Part shown: in pieces, positions 10,703 through 22,137 of the stretch
Numbering within the stretch: position 1 is the first letter of the stretch
Layout: each line of letters starts with the position of its first letter
Assembly: GCA_023701135.1 (NCBI GenBank)
Contig: JAMPXP010000013.1
Coordinates: 100,457 to 164,456, forward strand
Direction: 5' to 3'
DNA length: 64,000 bases
Source of the DNA: Desulfobacula sp.
Lineage (GTDB): Bacteria > Desulfobacterota > Desulfobacteria > Desulfobacterales > Desulfobacteraceae
Notes under the pieces: model-generated
Database searches by the model: none
The model's input: the letters and a program-made list of their open reading frames with translations, nothing else
What the model was told of the DNA's origin: nothing
Program-made: the position numbers and the translations under genes

Positions 10703-11925
10703 TTCAAGGCCTCTTTTATTCTTTCCATGGCCAGGGTTACATTCTCAAGGCTGTTAAAGGCGCTGATCCGGATATAATGCCGGCCGCACCGGCCGAAACC
10801 GGCCCCCGGAGTACAGACCACCGAGGCTTGGGTCAACAGCAGATTAAAAAATTCCCATGAATCCCTTCCCTTTCCGTCCACCCAGATATAAGGCGAATTT
10901 TTTCCCCCCACATAATCGAATCCAAGGGATTCTACGGTTTTTCTGATCACGTCCGCATTGTTCAGATAATAGGCGATCTGCTCTTTGATCTGGCGCTTTC
11001 CTTCTTCGGAATAAACCGCTTCCGTGGCTTTCTGGACCGGATAGGAAACCCCATTGAATTTGGTGGTATGGCGCCGGTTCCACATGGAATGAAGAGATAT
11101 TTTTTCTCCCTTGGCAGAATAGATCATGCAGTCCTTGGGAACAACGGTGAACCCGCAACGAGTGCCGGTAAACCCGGCGGTCTTTGAAAAACTTCTGAAT
11201 TCGACGGCTACCTCTCTAGCCCCATCAATTTCATAAATGGTCCTGGGGAGGTCCGGATCACGGATATAGGCTTCATAGGCGGCATCAAACAGGATCAGGG
11301 CCTTGTTCTCCCTTGCATAATCCACCCAGACCTTCAGTTCGTCTTTGGTGGCGGTGGACCCGGTGGGGTTATTGGGAAAACACAGATAAATCAGGTCCAC
11401 TTTTTCCCGGGGCAGCGCCGGAAGAAAATGATTTTCTTTGAGGCAGTCCATATAGACGATCCCGCCATAACGGCCATCCTCAAACCCGCCGGTACGGCCG
11501 GCCATGACATTAGTATCCAGATACACCGGATACACCGGATCAGGAATGGCCACCTTAATGTCGGGCGCAAACAATTCCTGGAAATTTCCCGTATCACATT
11601 TGGCCCCGTCACTGACAAAAATTTCATCCGGAGAAATATCTGCCCCCTGGGCATGGTAATCGTTTTCTGCTATTTTTTCCCTTAAAAACAGATATCCCTG
11701 CTCCGGGCCATAGCCCCTGAAGGAGGCATCCTTGGCCATCTCGTCCACACCCCGGTGAAATCCTTCAATGACGGCAGGCACCAGGGCCTTGACCACATCA
11801 CCGATCCCCAGCCGGATAATATGGGCTTCCGGATTTTTGGCCTGGTATTCATTCACCCTTTTGGCAATATCTGAAAACAGATAGGATGCCTTGAGTTTAC
11901 TGTAATTCTCATTTGCTCTGATCAT
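10699..11925 (-). CDS. dapL: LL-diaminopimelate aminotransferase
   Basis: [52 protein letters not shown]: characteristic DapL motifs. Confidence 0.93.
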   Translation of the reverse strand: MIRANENYSKLKASYLFSDIAKRVNEYQAKNPEAHIIRLGIGDVVKALVPAVIEGFHRGVDEMAKDASFRGYGPEQGYLFLREKIAENDYHAQGADISPDEIFVSDGAKCDTGNFQELFAPDIKVAIPDPVYPVYLDTNVMAGRTGGFEDGRYGGIVYMDCLKENHFLPALPREKVDLIYLCFPNNPTGSTATKDELKVWVDYARENKALILFDAAYEAYIRDPDLPRTIYEIDGAREVAVEFRSFSKTAGFTGTRCGFTVVPKDCMIYSAKGEKISLHSMWNRRHTTKFNGVSYPVQKATEAVYSEEGKRQIKEQIAYYLNNADVIRKTVESLGFDYVGGKNSPYIWVDGKGRDSWEFFNLLLTQASVVCTPGAGFGRCGRHYIRISAFNSLENVTLAMERIKEALK

Positions 11926-11995
11926 AAAACGTCCTTTCTAACCCTTTATCAATAGTCAATCCCATGTATAAATTATCAAAAATGGTGTGTCGGTT

Positions 11996-12838
11996 TCAGC
12001 CGCCTGTTTTTTCCAAGGCCCGGGTAAGGGCCTTAAACTCTTCCACGGAAAGGGTTTCCGCCCGTCTTTGGGCGTCTATGCCGGCCGAGGCCAGTGCCTC
12101 AAGAACGAACTGCTTTTCATATCCCGGCTCGCCGCCGATCATGGAATTTTTTAAGGATTTTCTTCTTTTTGAAAATGCAACCTTGATGACATCAAATAAT
12201 AAGCGTTCCTGATGCGCATCAAACTCCTCCGGCGGAATAAATCTGAATTGCAGAATGGTTGAATTCACCTCGGGGCTGGGGAAAAAGGAGGAGGGACCGA
12301 TCTCGGCCACAAAGCTGATCTTTGCTGCATACTGGCTCACGGCAGACAACCGTGAATAATCCCTCCCCCCGGGAGGGGACAGAATTCTTGTGGCCAATTC
12401 CTTTTGAAACATCAAAAATGCCTTTTCGATATACTTTCTTTCTTCCACCAGTTTAAACAGGATCTGAGACGAAATATTATAGGGAAGATTTCCGATGATC
12501 ACAAGTTTTTTATCCCGGGCCATCTCTGATAAAGGCACTTTCAAAATATCCTGATGGATAATATCGATATTGTCTAATCCTTCATCATTGATGATCTGTC
12601 TTAAAATCGGAATCAGGCGGCCATCCTTTTCAACGGCGGTGACATGACAGGCTTTTTTTGCAAGGGGCAGGGTCAGGGCGCCGAGTCCGGGACCGATTTC
12701 CAGGACTCGGGTATCCGCTGATACCCCGGTTTTCTCGACAATCATCCGGGCCGTATTCGGATCTGAGAGAAAATTCTGGCCAAGTTCTTTTCCTGCATAT
12801 AAGCCTGCCTGTTTCAACAACTGCCCGGGATGTGTCAT
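11996..12838 (-). CDS. rsmA: 16S rRNA (adenine1518/1519-N6)-dimethyltransferase
   Basis: GQNFLSDPNTARMIVE, VLEIGPGLGALTLPLA, IIGNLPYNISSQILFKL; start chosen at MTHPGQ. Confidence 0.93.
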   Translation of the reverse strand: MTHPGQLLKQAGLYAGKELGQNFLSDPNTARMIVEKTGVSADTRVLEIGPGLGALTLPLAKKACHVTAVEKDGRLIPILRQIINDEGLDNIDIIHQDILKVPLSEMARDKKLVIIGNLPYNISSQILFKLVEERKYIEKAFLMFQKELATRILSPPGGRDYSRLSAVSQYAAKISFVAEIGPSSFFPSPEVNSTILQFRFIPPEEFDAHQERLLFDVIKVAFSKRRKSLKNSMIGGEPGYEKQFVLEALASAGIDAQRRAETLSVEEFKALTRALEKTGG

Positions 12839-13075
12839 GAGGTTTTCCTTAAAAATTACATACAAATTACTACTTGACTTTCTTTGTCTCCCTAAGTAGT
12901 TATTATACTATATACTTCAAGCAATTAACAGGTTCAACCTTCTTAAAAAAATCTGGGCTGTTTTTAAGTTCTCTAATATCCGGATGAAAACGGATGTCAA
13001 CCATTGTATGCGGCGTTAAAGGGTTTGACCTGATTCAATATATACACATAAACCTTTTCAAAAAGGAGACGGATC

Positions 13076-13435
13076 ATGGTAGAAAAACCGGAACAAGGAA
13101 CCAATTGGGAAAGCTTTATCAAGATGCTGTTGAGCAGACTGGATATTCCCACCAAGGAAGATATTGCCTTTTTAAATACCAGGCTGGACCGCCTTGAACA
13201 GTTGTTTTACGAGAGAAAACCAGAAAAAAGTCCTTCGCCAAAACCTGTCCAGGGCCGAAAAAATGCTTCTTCCATTGTTCTTGAAATGATTGACAATCAT
13301 CCCAAGGGTGCTGATTTTAAAAAAATTCAAGCGGCCACAGGGTTTAATGAAAAAAAACTCAGAAACATTATTTTCAGGCTGTATAAATTAAAACGGATCA
13401 AACGGATCAAACGAGGCAGCTATCAAAAAGCATAA
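13076..13435 (+). CDS. Small protein with phasin-like N-terminal segment and C-terminal winged-HTH-like segment
   Basis: LDIPTKEDIAFLNTRLDRLEQLF resembles phasin/PHA-granule protein C-termini; ATGFNEKKLRNIIFRLYKLKRIKR HTH-like; RBS aaaaggaga upstream. Confidence 0.6.
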   Translation: MVEKPEQGTNWESFIKMLLSRLDIPTKEDIAFLNTRLDRLEQLFYERKPEKSPSPKPVQGRKNASSIVLEMIDNHPKGADFKKIQAATGFNEKKLRNIIFRLYKLKRIKRIKRGSYQKA

Positions 13436-13450
13436 AGGAAAACAACATAC

Positions 13451-16420
13451 ATGAAAAGCAATCGATTCCACAAAGGCATGAACATCTGCGGATATAAGGT
13501 CGAGGCCGTCACTTCACTCGAAAACATGGATGCGGTCATGATTCAGCTTGAACACATGAAGACAAAGGCAAAGCATATTCATATCTCAACACAGGACAAG
13601 GAAAATACCTTTGGCGTTATTTTCAGAACCGTTCCAACGGATTCATCCGGTGTGGCCCATATCCTGGAGCATACGGTTTTATGCGGATCAAAACATTTCA
13701 ATGTCCGGGACCCGTTCTTTTCCATGATCAAAAGAAGCCTGTCCACCTTCATGAATGCCTTTACGGCTTCCGACTGGACCATGTATCCCTTTTCCACCCA
13801 GAATAAAAAAGATTATTTCAACCTGATGAATGTCTATCTTGATGCTGCTTTCTTCCCAAAAATAGATGAATTAAGCTTTAAACAGGAAGGTCACCGCCTG
13901 GACCTCCTTGAAACCAACGATAAAAAAATCGAACTCGAATATAAAGGCGTTGTCTATAATGAAATGAAGGGCGCCATGAGTTCTCCATCCCAGGTCCTGG
14001 GCAGATCCCTGCTGTCGGCCCTGTATCCCGATACCACCTATCGGAACAATTCCGGCGGAGAGCCCTCGGAAATACCCGGATTGAAATATCAGGACCTGAA
14101 AAATTTCCATGCAACCTATTACCACCCTTCCAATTCCCATTTCTATACCTATGGAAACCTGCCCCTGGAAGAAACCCTGGCCTTTATCTGTGAGAAAGTC
14201 CTGGATGAATTTGATGCCATCCGGGTGGATTCACAGGTCCCGGCCCAGCCCCGGTGGGATTCTCCGCGGAAAAGGACCCAGGCCTATGCCTATGCGGACC
14301 CGGAAGACATCTCCAAAAAATACCAGGCCTGTGTGGCCTGGCTGACCTGTGATGTAAAAGATTCTTTTGAAGTCCTGGTCCTGACCGTCCTGGAGCAGAT
14401 TCTGCTGGGGAATTCCTCATCTCCCTTGAGAAAGGCCCTCATCGATTCCTCATTGGGGTCTGCCCTGTCCGATTCATCGGGCTTTGATGCCGAGAACCGG
14501 GATACCATGTTTACCTGCGGCCTGAAAGACGTCACCCAAGATTCCGTTAAAAAAGTGGAAAAGATCATTTTTTCCACCCTTAAAAACCTGGCTGATAAGG
14601 GAATTGATCCCACCATGATTGATTCGGCCATTCACCAGATTGAATTTTACAGAAAAGAAATCACCAATACCCCGTACCCCTTTGGCATCAAATTGCTTCT
14701 GGATATTGCCGGAACCCTTATCCATGAAGGGGACCCTGTCTCCTGCATCAATATTGACAAGGATCTGAACACCCTCAAGGAAAACCTGCAAAAGGGCGGT
14801 TTTCTGGAAGCCAAATTAAGACAGTATTTTCTTTTGAATCCCCACAGGGTGCTTTTTACCCTTAAGCCCGATGCGGCCCTGGAAGAAAGAACCCTGAAAA
14901 AAACAAAAAAAGAACTGAAAGCCCTTTTAAAGAAAATGACGCCCACGGATCTTGAAAAGATCCGCGAAGATGCAAAAACGCTTGAGGCCCTCCAGGAAAA
15001 AGACGAGGACGTATCGGTTCTGCCCACCCTTGAACTGGCCGATGTTCCCCATGAGATAGAAATCATCCGGCCCGATGCCATAGAAGCGGTTGATTTTTCC
15101 ACTGCCTATGACAAAGCCACCTCAGGCATCCTTTATTTTACCTGCCCGGTGGGGGCAGGGCGGATCTCCACCAATCTTTACGCCCTTGTCCCGTTTTTCT
15201 GCAGGGCCTTTACCAACGCGGGTACTAAAACAACGGCCTATGACAAAATGGCGGAACTCATGGACCTTTACACCGGAGGGATATCCATCATCCCCTATTC
15301 AGGCTCCTATTTTTCCAAGGAGGCTGAATCCCATTCCTTTCTTGCCCTCCAGGGAAAGGCCCTGGACCGGAATGTGGATCGAATGTTTGATCTCATCCGG
15401 GAATTTCTGGAATCCTACAGGTTTCACGATATGGAAAGGCTGAAAAACCTGCTTTTGCAATATCAGGCCGGCATGGAGGCCTCCATTGTGTCTTCAGGCC
15501 ACCGCTATGCCATTTCCCTTGCGTCCAGACATCTTTCCAAAGCCTCCTATATCAATGAACTCTGGCATGGGATTCTCCAGTACCAGTTCATCCGTGAAAT
15601 AACAGACCAGTTGGCCGCAAACAGGGATAAAACCCTTGGGGACCTTTCGGAAAAACTCGCCCGGATTGCCCGGTCCATATTGAAAAAAGGAAATCTGAAA
15701 CCGGCCCTCATCGGCGGCAAAGAGGCCATCGTCAGATCGGAAAAACAGATCCTGTCCATCCATGAAGCACTTTCCAATGATACGGAATCCTCCTTTTTTA
15801 CCCCGGCCATGGGTTATGATGAAACCGTACCCTTTGACGGCTGGTATACCAATACCTCGGTATCCTTTGTGGGCCAGTCCTTTAAAACGGTTCAAATCAA
15901 CCATGAGGATTCTCCCGGACTTGCCGTCATCGCTAAAATTTTAAGATCCCTCTATCTTCACCGGGAAATCCGGGAAAAGGGAGGGGCCTACGGCGGATTT
16001 GCCGTTTACAACACCGAAGAAGGCCTTTTTTCATTCGGCTCCTACCGGGACCCCCATATTCAAAGAACCCTGGACGTCTATAAGCGGGCCTGTGATTTTA
16101 TCATAAGCGGGGATTATTCCGGGACCGATGTGAAAGAAGCCATCTTACAGGTCTGTTCGGAAATCGACAAACCTGAAACACCCGGTCCGGCAGCCATGAA
16201 AGCCTTTTACAGGGATATCACAAAACTGGATGACACCATCCGCAGAAAATTCAAGGATGCTTTGCTGCAACTGAATAAAAAAAGAATAAAGAATATCGCC
16301 GAAACCTATTTTTCCTGTGATGACAGCCTGAAGGGAACGGCCGTCATCTCCAGCAGGACCAACCTGGAACAGGCCAATACCGGGCTTTCGGGAAAGCCCT
16401 TGGCCCTGTTTAAGATTTAA
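13451..16420 (+). CDS. M16C-family (presequence protease-like) zinc metallopeptidase
   Basis: HILEHTVLCGS zinc motif HxxEH, YNEMKGAMSSP, 989 aa. Confidence 0.9.
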   Translation: MKSNRFHKGMNICGYKVEAVTSLENMDAVMIQLEHMKTKAKHIHISTQDKENTFGVIFRTVPTDSSGVAHILEHTVLCGSKHFNVRDPFFSMIKRSLSTFMNAFTASDWTMYPFSTQNKKDYFNLMNVYLDAAFFPKIDELSFKQEGHRLDLLETNDKKIELEYKGVVYNEMKGAMSSPSQVLGRSLLSALYPDTTYRNNSGGEPSEIPGLKYQDLKNFHATYYHPSNSHFYTYGNLPLEETLAFICEKVLDEFDAIRVDSQVPAQPRWDSPRKRTQAYAYADPEDISKKYQACVAWLTCDVKDSFEVLVLTVLEQILLGNSSSPLRKALIDSSLGSALSDSSGFDAENRDTMFTCGLKDVTQDSVKKVEKIIFSTLKNLADKGIDPTMIDSAIHQIEFYRKEITNTPYPFGIKLLLDIAGTLIHEGDPVSCINIDKDLNTLKENLQKGGFLEAKLRQYFLLNPHRVLFTLKPDAALEERTLKKTKKELKALLKKMTPTDLEKIREDAKTLEALQEKDEDVSVLPTLELADVPHEIEIIRPDAIEAVDFSTAYDKATSGILYFTCPVGAGRISTNLYALVPFFCRAFTNAGTKTTAYDKMAELMDLYTGGISIIPYSGSYFSKEAESHSFLALQGKALDRNVDRMFDLIREFLESYRFHDMERLKNLLLQYQAGMEASIVSSGHRYAISLASRHLSKASYINELWHGILQYQFIREITDQLAANRDKTLGDLSEKLARIARSILKKGNLKPALIGGKEAIVRSEKQILSIHEALSNDTESSFFTPAMGYDETVPFDGWYTNTSVSFVGQSFKTVQINHEDSPGLAVIAKILRSLYLHREIREKGGAYGGFAVYNTEEGLFSFGSYRDPHIQRTLDVYKRACDFIISGDYSGTDVKEAILQVCSEIDKPETPGPAAMKAFYRDITKLDDTIRRKFKDALLQLNKKRIKNIAETYFSCDDSLKGTAVISSRTNLEQANTGLSGKPLALFKI

Positions 16421-17300
16421 ACAGGCGGGCCAGCTTTTGTTGTGCATCCGGACCGATCTCACCTCTTTTTTCGGCAAGATCAAGGGTGTACCGTCCCAGG
16501 AGCCGGTAAAGATCGGAGAATTGAGGCAGTTTTTGATCAATATCGGACAGGTGCCGTGACACGATTTCATCGTCCCCCCGGGCCACAGGACCCGTAAGCG
16601 CATTGATGCATCCTCTTTGCTTGATATTGTTCAAGGTCCCCTTGATAAGGGGTTCCAGAACTTCATAGGCATTTTCCTCGGATAAATTTGCCTGTTTCAG
16701 CAATTCCAGAGCAAAATGCTCCAGGGTCACCAGATAATTGGATGCCACAACGGCCGAGGCATGGTATACGGTCTTGGCATGGGTGGGAATGGTAAAGGAA
16801 TTGGCCTTTAAGGCATTGACGATTTCCTTTCCCAGGGCCACGGCCCTTTCATCCCCCTCAATGGACATATTGATGCCCTTAAAGGGAGATTTCATCCCAT
16901 CTTCATAGGGCGCAAAGGCCTGAAGGGGATGGATGGAGCCTGTTCCGGCCCCCAGCTTTCCGGCTGACCTGAGGATGCTCGACGACAGGGCCCCGGAAAG
17001 ATGATAGACAACGGTATCACGGGTAAATCCACCTTCCAGGGCGATTTGCTCACACACGGGTTCAATCAGGGTGTCCGGCGTGGTAATAAACACAAGGGGT
17101 GAGGTCTTGGCCGCATCGGTCGGGTTTTCATATCCTTTTCCCTTTCCGGCGAAGCCGATGGCCCGCTCAACGGATTCCGAACTCCTGCTGGAAAAGGCCC
17201 TGGGGATAAATCCCTGCTTTGACAAAAAAACCGCAAGGGATATCCCCAGCCTGCCGCAACCGATAACACAGAATTCCATATTTTTTTTATTTGTATTCAT
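16410..17300 (-). CDS. Rossmann-like/DUF2520-type oxidoreductase
   Basis: [17 protein letters not shown] Rossmann motif; [21 protein letters not shown]. Confidence 0.8.
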   Translation of the reverse strand: MNTNKKNMEFCVIGCGRLGISLAVFLSKQGFIPRAFSSRSSESVERAIGFAGKGKGYENPTDAAKTSPLVFITTPDTLIEPVCEQIALEGGFTRDTVVYHLSGALSSSILRSAGKLGAGTGSIHPLQAFAPYEDGMKSPFKGINMSIEGDERAVALGKEIVNALKANSFTIPTHAKTVYHASAVVASNYLVTLEHFALELLKQANLSEENAYEVLEPLIKGTLNNIKQRGCINALTGPVARGDDEIVSRHLSDIDQKLPQFSDLYRLLGRYTLDLAEKRGEIGPDAQQKLARLFKS

Positions 17301-18078
17301 AGTCTTTTGAAGGAAATTCCCCGGCCTTTACTTCATTGATATATTGTTCTATCCCTCTTTTTGCCGCGCCTGCAAGATCTGCATATTTTTTGACGAATTT
17401 GGGCAGAAACCGGTCATTGATCCCGATCATATCATGGAGCACCAGGATCTGGCCGTCGCATTCAACGCCTGCGCCGATGCCGATGGTGGGGATGTGAAGG
17501 CTCTGGGTGATCTTTGCGGAAATAGCCGATGGAATCCCTTCCAGGACAACGGAAAAGGCTCCAGCTTCTTCAACATCTTTTGCATCTTTTAAAAGCCTTT
17601 CCTCGTCTCTCTGGACCTTGAATCCCCCCATCTGGTGGACGGACTGGGGAGTCAGGCCGATATGGGCCTGGACCGGAATGCCCACCCGGGACAGCGCATG
17701 GATGACCGGGCAGACCCCTGCCCCGCCTTCCAGTTTAACGGCGGCGGCTCCGGCTTCCTTTAAAAACCGGCCGGCGTTGTCAATGGCTTTATCCAGGGAG
17801 CCCTGGTAGGACATGAAGGGCATATCGCCGATGACCATGGAAAAACTGCATGCCCTGGATACCATGGACGTATGGTATATGGCCTCATCCATGGTGACCG
17901 GAAGGGTATTGTCTTTTCCCTGGACCACCATGCCCAGGGAATCTCCCACCAGGATAATCTCAATGCCGGCCTGATCCAGCATCCGTGCAAAGGGAAAATC
18001 ATAGGCCGTCAGGGCGGTTATCCTTTTTTTCTCCGCTTTCATTTTCATCAGTGTTGATGTGGTTACTCTTGGCTGCAT
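17287..18078 (-). CDS. panB: 3-methyl-2-oxobutanoate hydroxymethyltransferase
   Basis: [69 protein letters not shown]. Confidence 0.95.
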   Translation of the reverse strand: MQPRVTTSTLMKMKAEKKRITALTAYDFPFARMLDQAGIEIILVGDSLGMVVQGKDNTLPVTMDEAIYHTSMVSRACSFSMVIGDMPFMSYQGSLDKAIDNAGRFLKEAGAAAVKLEGGAGVCPVIHALSRVGIPVQAHIGLTPQSVHQMGGFKVQRDEERLLKDAKDVEEAGAFSVVLEGIPSAISAKITQSLHIPTIGIGAGVECDGQILVLHDMIGINDRFLPKFVKKYADLAGAAKRGIEQYINEVKAGEFPSKDYEYK

Positions 18079-18177
18079 GTTGCCTCCTGAAAAAGTATTG
18101 GTTTATGTTTATCCCTGCAAAATCATCACACCCGGCCATGGTATAGTAAAATAAAAATTCAGAGGTTACAAGGCCCC

Positions 18178-20370
18178 TTATTCATGGCCTTTCTTCCACT
18201 CATAATACCGGACCATCCCCCATAGGGCCTTTACCGCCCTTTCCGGGGACGGGAAAAAAACGCTTCTATAGTCATATCCCTCGCACGGGTAAAGGGTTCT
18301 GCTGATTTCATCGGTCAAAAGGCTGACGCCCAGGACCGGCTTTTCATATTTTTTCGTTAACTGGACCACATACCGGGCGTAATCGTCTTCAAACTGAAGG
18401 ACGGCTGCCTTGAAAAGCTCTGCCTCAGCCCTGCTAATGCCCGGATCGGTTTTTAATACCGATTCAATCATATTGTTCACCAGAACCCGTTTGCCGTGAA
18501 TCCCCAGATGAATGACAGCGTCACAGCCATCCCATTTCAGCAGCTCTTCCAGGCAGGTTTTGGGGATGGCCGGGTCCCCTTCCCCCACAATATCCACGGG
18601 GTTGCCGTGGCTCCAGAAGGGCGGAAGGATCTTATTCAACCGGCCGATGATCTCCTGGGGCAATTCAGGGACATCCAGGCCGTTTTCCGCACAAAGATCC
18701 GTGGTGATGACTCCCCAGCCGCCCCCCAGGGTCATGATGGCGACCCGGTTTCCCTTGGGCAGGGGCAAGGATGAAAATACGGCCGAAAGATCCAGAAGTT
18801 CCATGGGTTGGTTGACCTGGATGATGCCGGCCTGCCGGCAGGCCGCGTCAAACACCCTTGAATTCGAGGCCATGGCACCGGTATGGCTGGAAGCCGCCTT
18901 TCCCCCTTTTTGGGTTCGGCCGCCCTTCAGGACAACGATGGGTTTTTTCCGGGAAACCCGCTTTGCACTTTTGAAAAACCGGGACCCGTTCTTGACGCTC
19001 TCAAGATACAGAACCACGGTACCGGTCAGCTCATCGACCTCAAAGGCCTCCATATAGTCTTCAATGGTGACCATGGCTTCGTTTCCCGAGCCAGAAAAGG
19101 CCCGGATGCCGATATCCTGCTGTTCGGCAAAGGCCAGGAGCTGGGTTCCCATATTCCCGGACTGGCATACCAGGGTGGTGGAACCGGGTTTAGGATAGGC
19201 ATGGGCCGCGCAGCAATAAAAATCAATGTGAGGATTGCAGATGCCCATGGTATTGGGGCCAAGAATCAGTATCCCGGCATCCATCGCCGCTGCCGTAAGT
19301 CTTTTTTCCAAATCAGCGCCAGCCTCCCCCACCTCCTTGAACCCGGAGGTGATCAAAAGCATGCCTTTGACGTTCTTATTTTGCAGATCCGGCAGAAGAC
19401 GGATCACATGTTCCGCAGGAATGGTGACAACGGCAAGGTCCACTGAATCTTCTATCTCATTGACGGAGGTGTACACATGACGGCCGGCAATGGTTCCGCC
19501 CTTGGGATTGACCAGATACACCTTTCCCGGATAATTTCTGGACAGGGTATTGGTCAAAAGCATATGCCCCCATTTCCCGGGTGTGGCAGAGGCTCCGATA
19601 AAGGCCACAGACTTTGGATAATAGCAGGCACCCAAGACGGACAAATCAATGTCCTTTGTCTTTTTCTCCTCCTTTTGAAGTTTTTCAAGGACGATGAGCC
19701 CGTCCACTGCCACAGGGGACCCATCGGACCGGATGATGAGCGGATTGATATCCACTTCCCGGATGTCCGGATGGGCCAGGGCCAGATCAGACAACCCCCT
19801 GAGAATGGTTTTAAGGGCCGCTTTATCAGCCGGTTTTTCACCCCGGAATCCGGCCAGGAGGGTTTTTGAGGACAATTGATCAAACATGTCTTCCATGTCT
19901 GCATCCTCCAGGGGTGCAATTTTCAGGACACTATCCTTTAGGGCCTCAGTCAGGATGCCGCCCAGCCCGAACAGGATCACGGGACCGAACTGGGGGTCCC
20001 TGAACATGCCGGCCACGAATTCTCTTTTTCCCTGAACCACCGGCTGGATAAGAAAGGCCTCAAGGGCCCCCCCGGCCGATGCCTGCATCTCCTTCACAGC
20101 CCTCCGGACCTCATCCGGGGTGTTCAATCCGACCCGGACAAGGCCCTTTTCCGTTTTGTGCAGAATGGTATTGCCGATGCCTTTCAGCACCACCGGAAAT
20201 CCCGTTGTCCGACAGGACGCCAATACGCCTTCTTCCGTCGTTTCCCGTTTTTCATCCACCACCGGGATATTGAATCCTCTGAATACGGCTTTGGCCCGAT
20301 CTTCGGCCAACGATTTTGAAGAAGCGGATAAGCCTTCTTCAATCCATTTTTCAATATCAATTCTGTCCAT
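18178..20370 (-). CDS. ADP-forming acetate/acyl-CoA ligase family protein (ATP-grasp + CoA-binding)
   Basis: CoA-binding SVAFIGASATPGKWGHMLLTN, LILGPNTMGICNP, SHTGAMAS, N-terminal ATP-grasp. Confidence 0.88.
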   Translation of the reverse strand: MDRIDIEKWIEEGLSASSKSLAEDRAKAVFRGFNIPVVDEKRETTEEGVLASCRTTGFPVVLKGIGNTILHKTEKGLVRVGLNTPDEVRRAVKEMQASAGGALEAFLIQPVVQGKREFVAGMFRDPQFGPVILFGLGGILTEALKDSVLKIAPLEDADMEDMFDQLSSKTLLAGFRGEKPADKAALKTILRGLSDLALAHPDIREVDINPLIIRSDGSPVAVDGLIVLEKLQKEEKKTKDIDLSVLGACYYPKSVAFIGASATPGKWGHMLLTNTLSRNYPGKVYLVNPKGGTIAGRHVYTSVNEIEDSVDLAVVTIPAEHVIRLLPDLQNKNVKGMLLITSGFKEVGEAGADLEKRLTAAAMDAGILILGPNTMGICNPHIDFYCCAAHAYPKPGSTTLVCQSGNMGTQLLAFAEQQDIGIRAFSGSGNEAMVTIEDYMEAFEVDELTGTVVLYLESVKNGSRFFKSAKRVSRKKPIVVLKGGRTQKGGKAASSHTGAMASNSRVFDAACRQAGIIQVNQPMELLDLSAVFSSLPLPKGNRVAIMTLGGGWGVITTDLCAENGLDVPELPQEIIGRLNKILPPFWSHGNPVDIVGEGDPAIPKTCLEELLKWDGCDAVIHLGIHGKRVLVNNMIESVLKTDPGISRAEAELFKAAVLQFEDDYARYVVQLTKKYEKPVLGVSLLTDEISRTLYPCEGYDYRSVFFPSPERAVKALWGMVRYYEWKKGHE

Positions 20371-20964
20371 TTATCGTTTTGCTCCGTTAAATACAATATT
20401 TGCAATTCCTGTTGAAACCCCATCAATATCCAGCGGTCGGCCGAAAATGATCTCCCCGAGACAGGCATGCTCAATGGCTCCCAGTATGACTTTACGCAAT
20501 ATATGGGGATCTGTTTCCGGTTTCAGCTCCCCTGTCTCTATGCCTTTTTCAATGATGTCCAGAATGGTCCGGGCATATTCCCGAACCATTTCATAGGCAC
20601 CGGACTCAAAAAAATCCAGGGAGTTTCGAACCTCCAGCAACAGGATCTTTGAAAAAATCCGGTTGGCGGCATAACTTTCAAGACTTGAAAAGATAATCAC
20701 CTTAAGCTTTTCAACACAGGTCTTTTCATTGGCAATCCGGTTTTCGATATGGGTCTGGAATTCAAAAAAATGGTCGTTCAATACCTGGTACAACAGATCT
20801 TTTTTATCTTTAAAATATTTGTAAATCAGCCCCTCGGTCACCTGGGCGGTCCTGGCAATCTCGGCCGTTGTAATGGAATGGAAATCCTTCTCCGCCATGA
20901 GAAGAGAAAAGGCTTTCATGATTTTGATTCTACCCGGAGGATTGGTTTTTCCTTTATGCTTCAT
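20371..20964 (-). CDS. TetR-family transcriptional regulator
   Basis: ITTAEIARTAQVTEGLIYKYFKDKKDLLYQV HTH. Confidence 0.9.
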   Translation of the reverse strand: MKHKGKTNPPGRIKIMKAFSLLMAEKDFHSITTAEIARTAQVTEGLIYKYFKDKKDLLYQVLNDHFFEFQTHIENRIANEKTCVEKLKVIIFSSLESYAANRIFSKILLLEVRNSLDFFESGAYEMVREYARTILDIIEKGIETGELKPETDPHILRKVILGAIEHACLGEIIFGRPLDIDGVSTGIANIVFNGAKR

Positions 20965-21221
20965 AACTCCACATACTCATGGTCATTATCTTACCCGGAC
21001 AAAACCGGATGCGAATAAGGTAAGTAATACTTACTCACAATCCTGCCTGCTTGTCAAGGGAGATAAAAAGAAAATAATTGAATTGCAAACCGGATAGTAT
21101 CATATTTTCACCCGGTTCACAGGCGAGTCTTCTATTGGATCCGGTTTAATCATTGACACTGCCTGACAAAGCCCTTTATACTGAACGGACAATTAAAACA
21201 GAACCTGTTTCAGGAAATAAG

Positions 21222-22118
21222 ATGGATAAAAATCCGCCCCCCTTGCGACAAGCCGCCACAGTCATCCTTGTGAGAGAAAAAAGCTCTGCCTTTGAAATAT
21301 ATCTTTTAAAAAGAAGCAATACCTCCGGCTTCATGGACGGGCTTTATGTTTTTCCGGGCGGGGTGGTGGACCCGGAAGACAAGGGCCTTGAATCCTGGGC
21401 GCCTTATGTGGATCTACATCCGGATGAAATTATGCAACGCCTGGGCGGGGCTGCCCTGTCCCTTGAAGAGATTCTTTCCTTCAGCATTGCCGCCATCCGG
21501 GAAACCCTTGAAGAAGCAGGGGTGTTGATTGCCTTGACCAAAGATAAAACAAAAGAGGCTCTGGACCATATATGCGCCTTCCGGTTGACGACGGACCTTC
21601 CGAAATCCTGGTTCAGGACCAGGATCATGGCTGAGAACTGGACCTTATCGCTCTCAAGCCTTGGAAGATGGTCCCACTGGATTACACCGGTCCTCATGAA
21701 AAAGCGCTTTGACACAAGATTCTTTATGGTCTTTATGCCCCAGGGCCAGACCTGTATCCCCGATGATACGGAAACCCAGCACGGCGTTTGGCTGACGCCC
21801 CAAAGGGCCCTTGAACTGAACCTGGAACTCAAAATTCCCCTGAGTCCGCCAACGGTTGTCACCCTGACGGAGCTTTCAACATACAAAACCCTGGATGACC
21901 TTGGGCAGGCCCTCAAAACCAGGACCTGGGGTGATGCCATTGCACCGCGCCTGGTTCCGTCCCCCAACGGCCCTGTTATCCTGGAGCCCTGGGATCCGTT
22001 GTGGGCTCTGGACTCCGGAATCGATACATCAACATTTTCTGAAAAAATACTGGCGCCGGGCGCCGGGTTTTCAAGGATCTGGTGTGATACCGGCGTCTGG
22101 AAACCCGTAGGCCTCTAA
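21222..22118 (+). CDS. NUDIX hydrolase family protein
   Basis: AATVILVREK...FMDGLYVFPGGVVD...AAIRETLEEAGVLIA Nudix box; start taken at MDKNPPPLRQ inside the 21153 ORF. Confidence 0.85.
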   Translation: MDKNPPPLRQAATVILVREKSSAFEIYLLKRSNTSGFMDGLYVFPGGVVDPEDKGLESWAPYVDLHPDEIMQRLGGAALSLEEILSFSIAAIRETLEEAGVLIALTKDKTKEALDHICAFRLTTDLPKSWFRTRIMAENWTLSLSSLGRWSHWITPVLMKKRFDTRFFMVFMPQGQTCIPDDTETQHGVWLTPQRALELNLELKIPLSPPTVVTLTELSTYKTLDDLGQALKTRTWGDAIAPRLVPSPNGPVILEPWDPLWALDSGIDTSTFSEKILAPGAGFSRIWCDTGVWKPVGL

Positions 22119-22137
22119 ACGCCGGACAGCCTTAACA

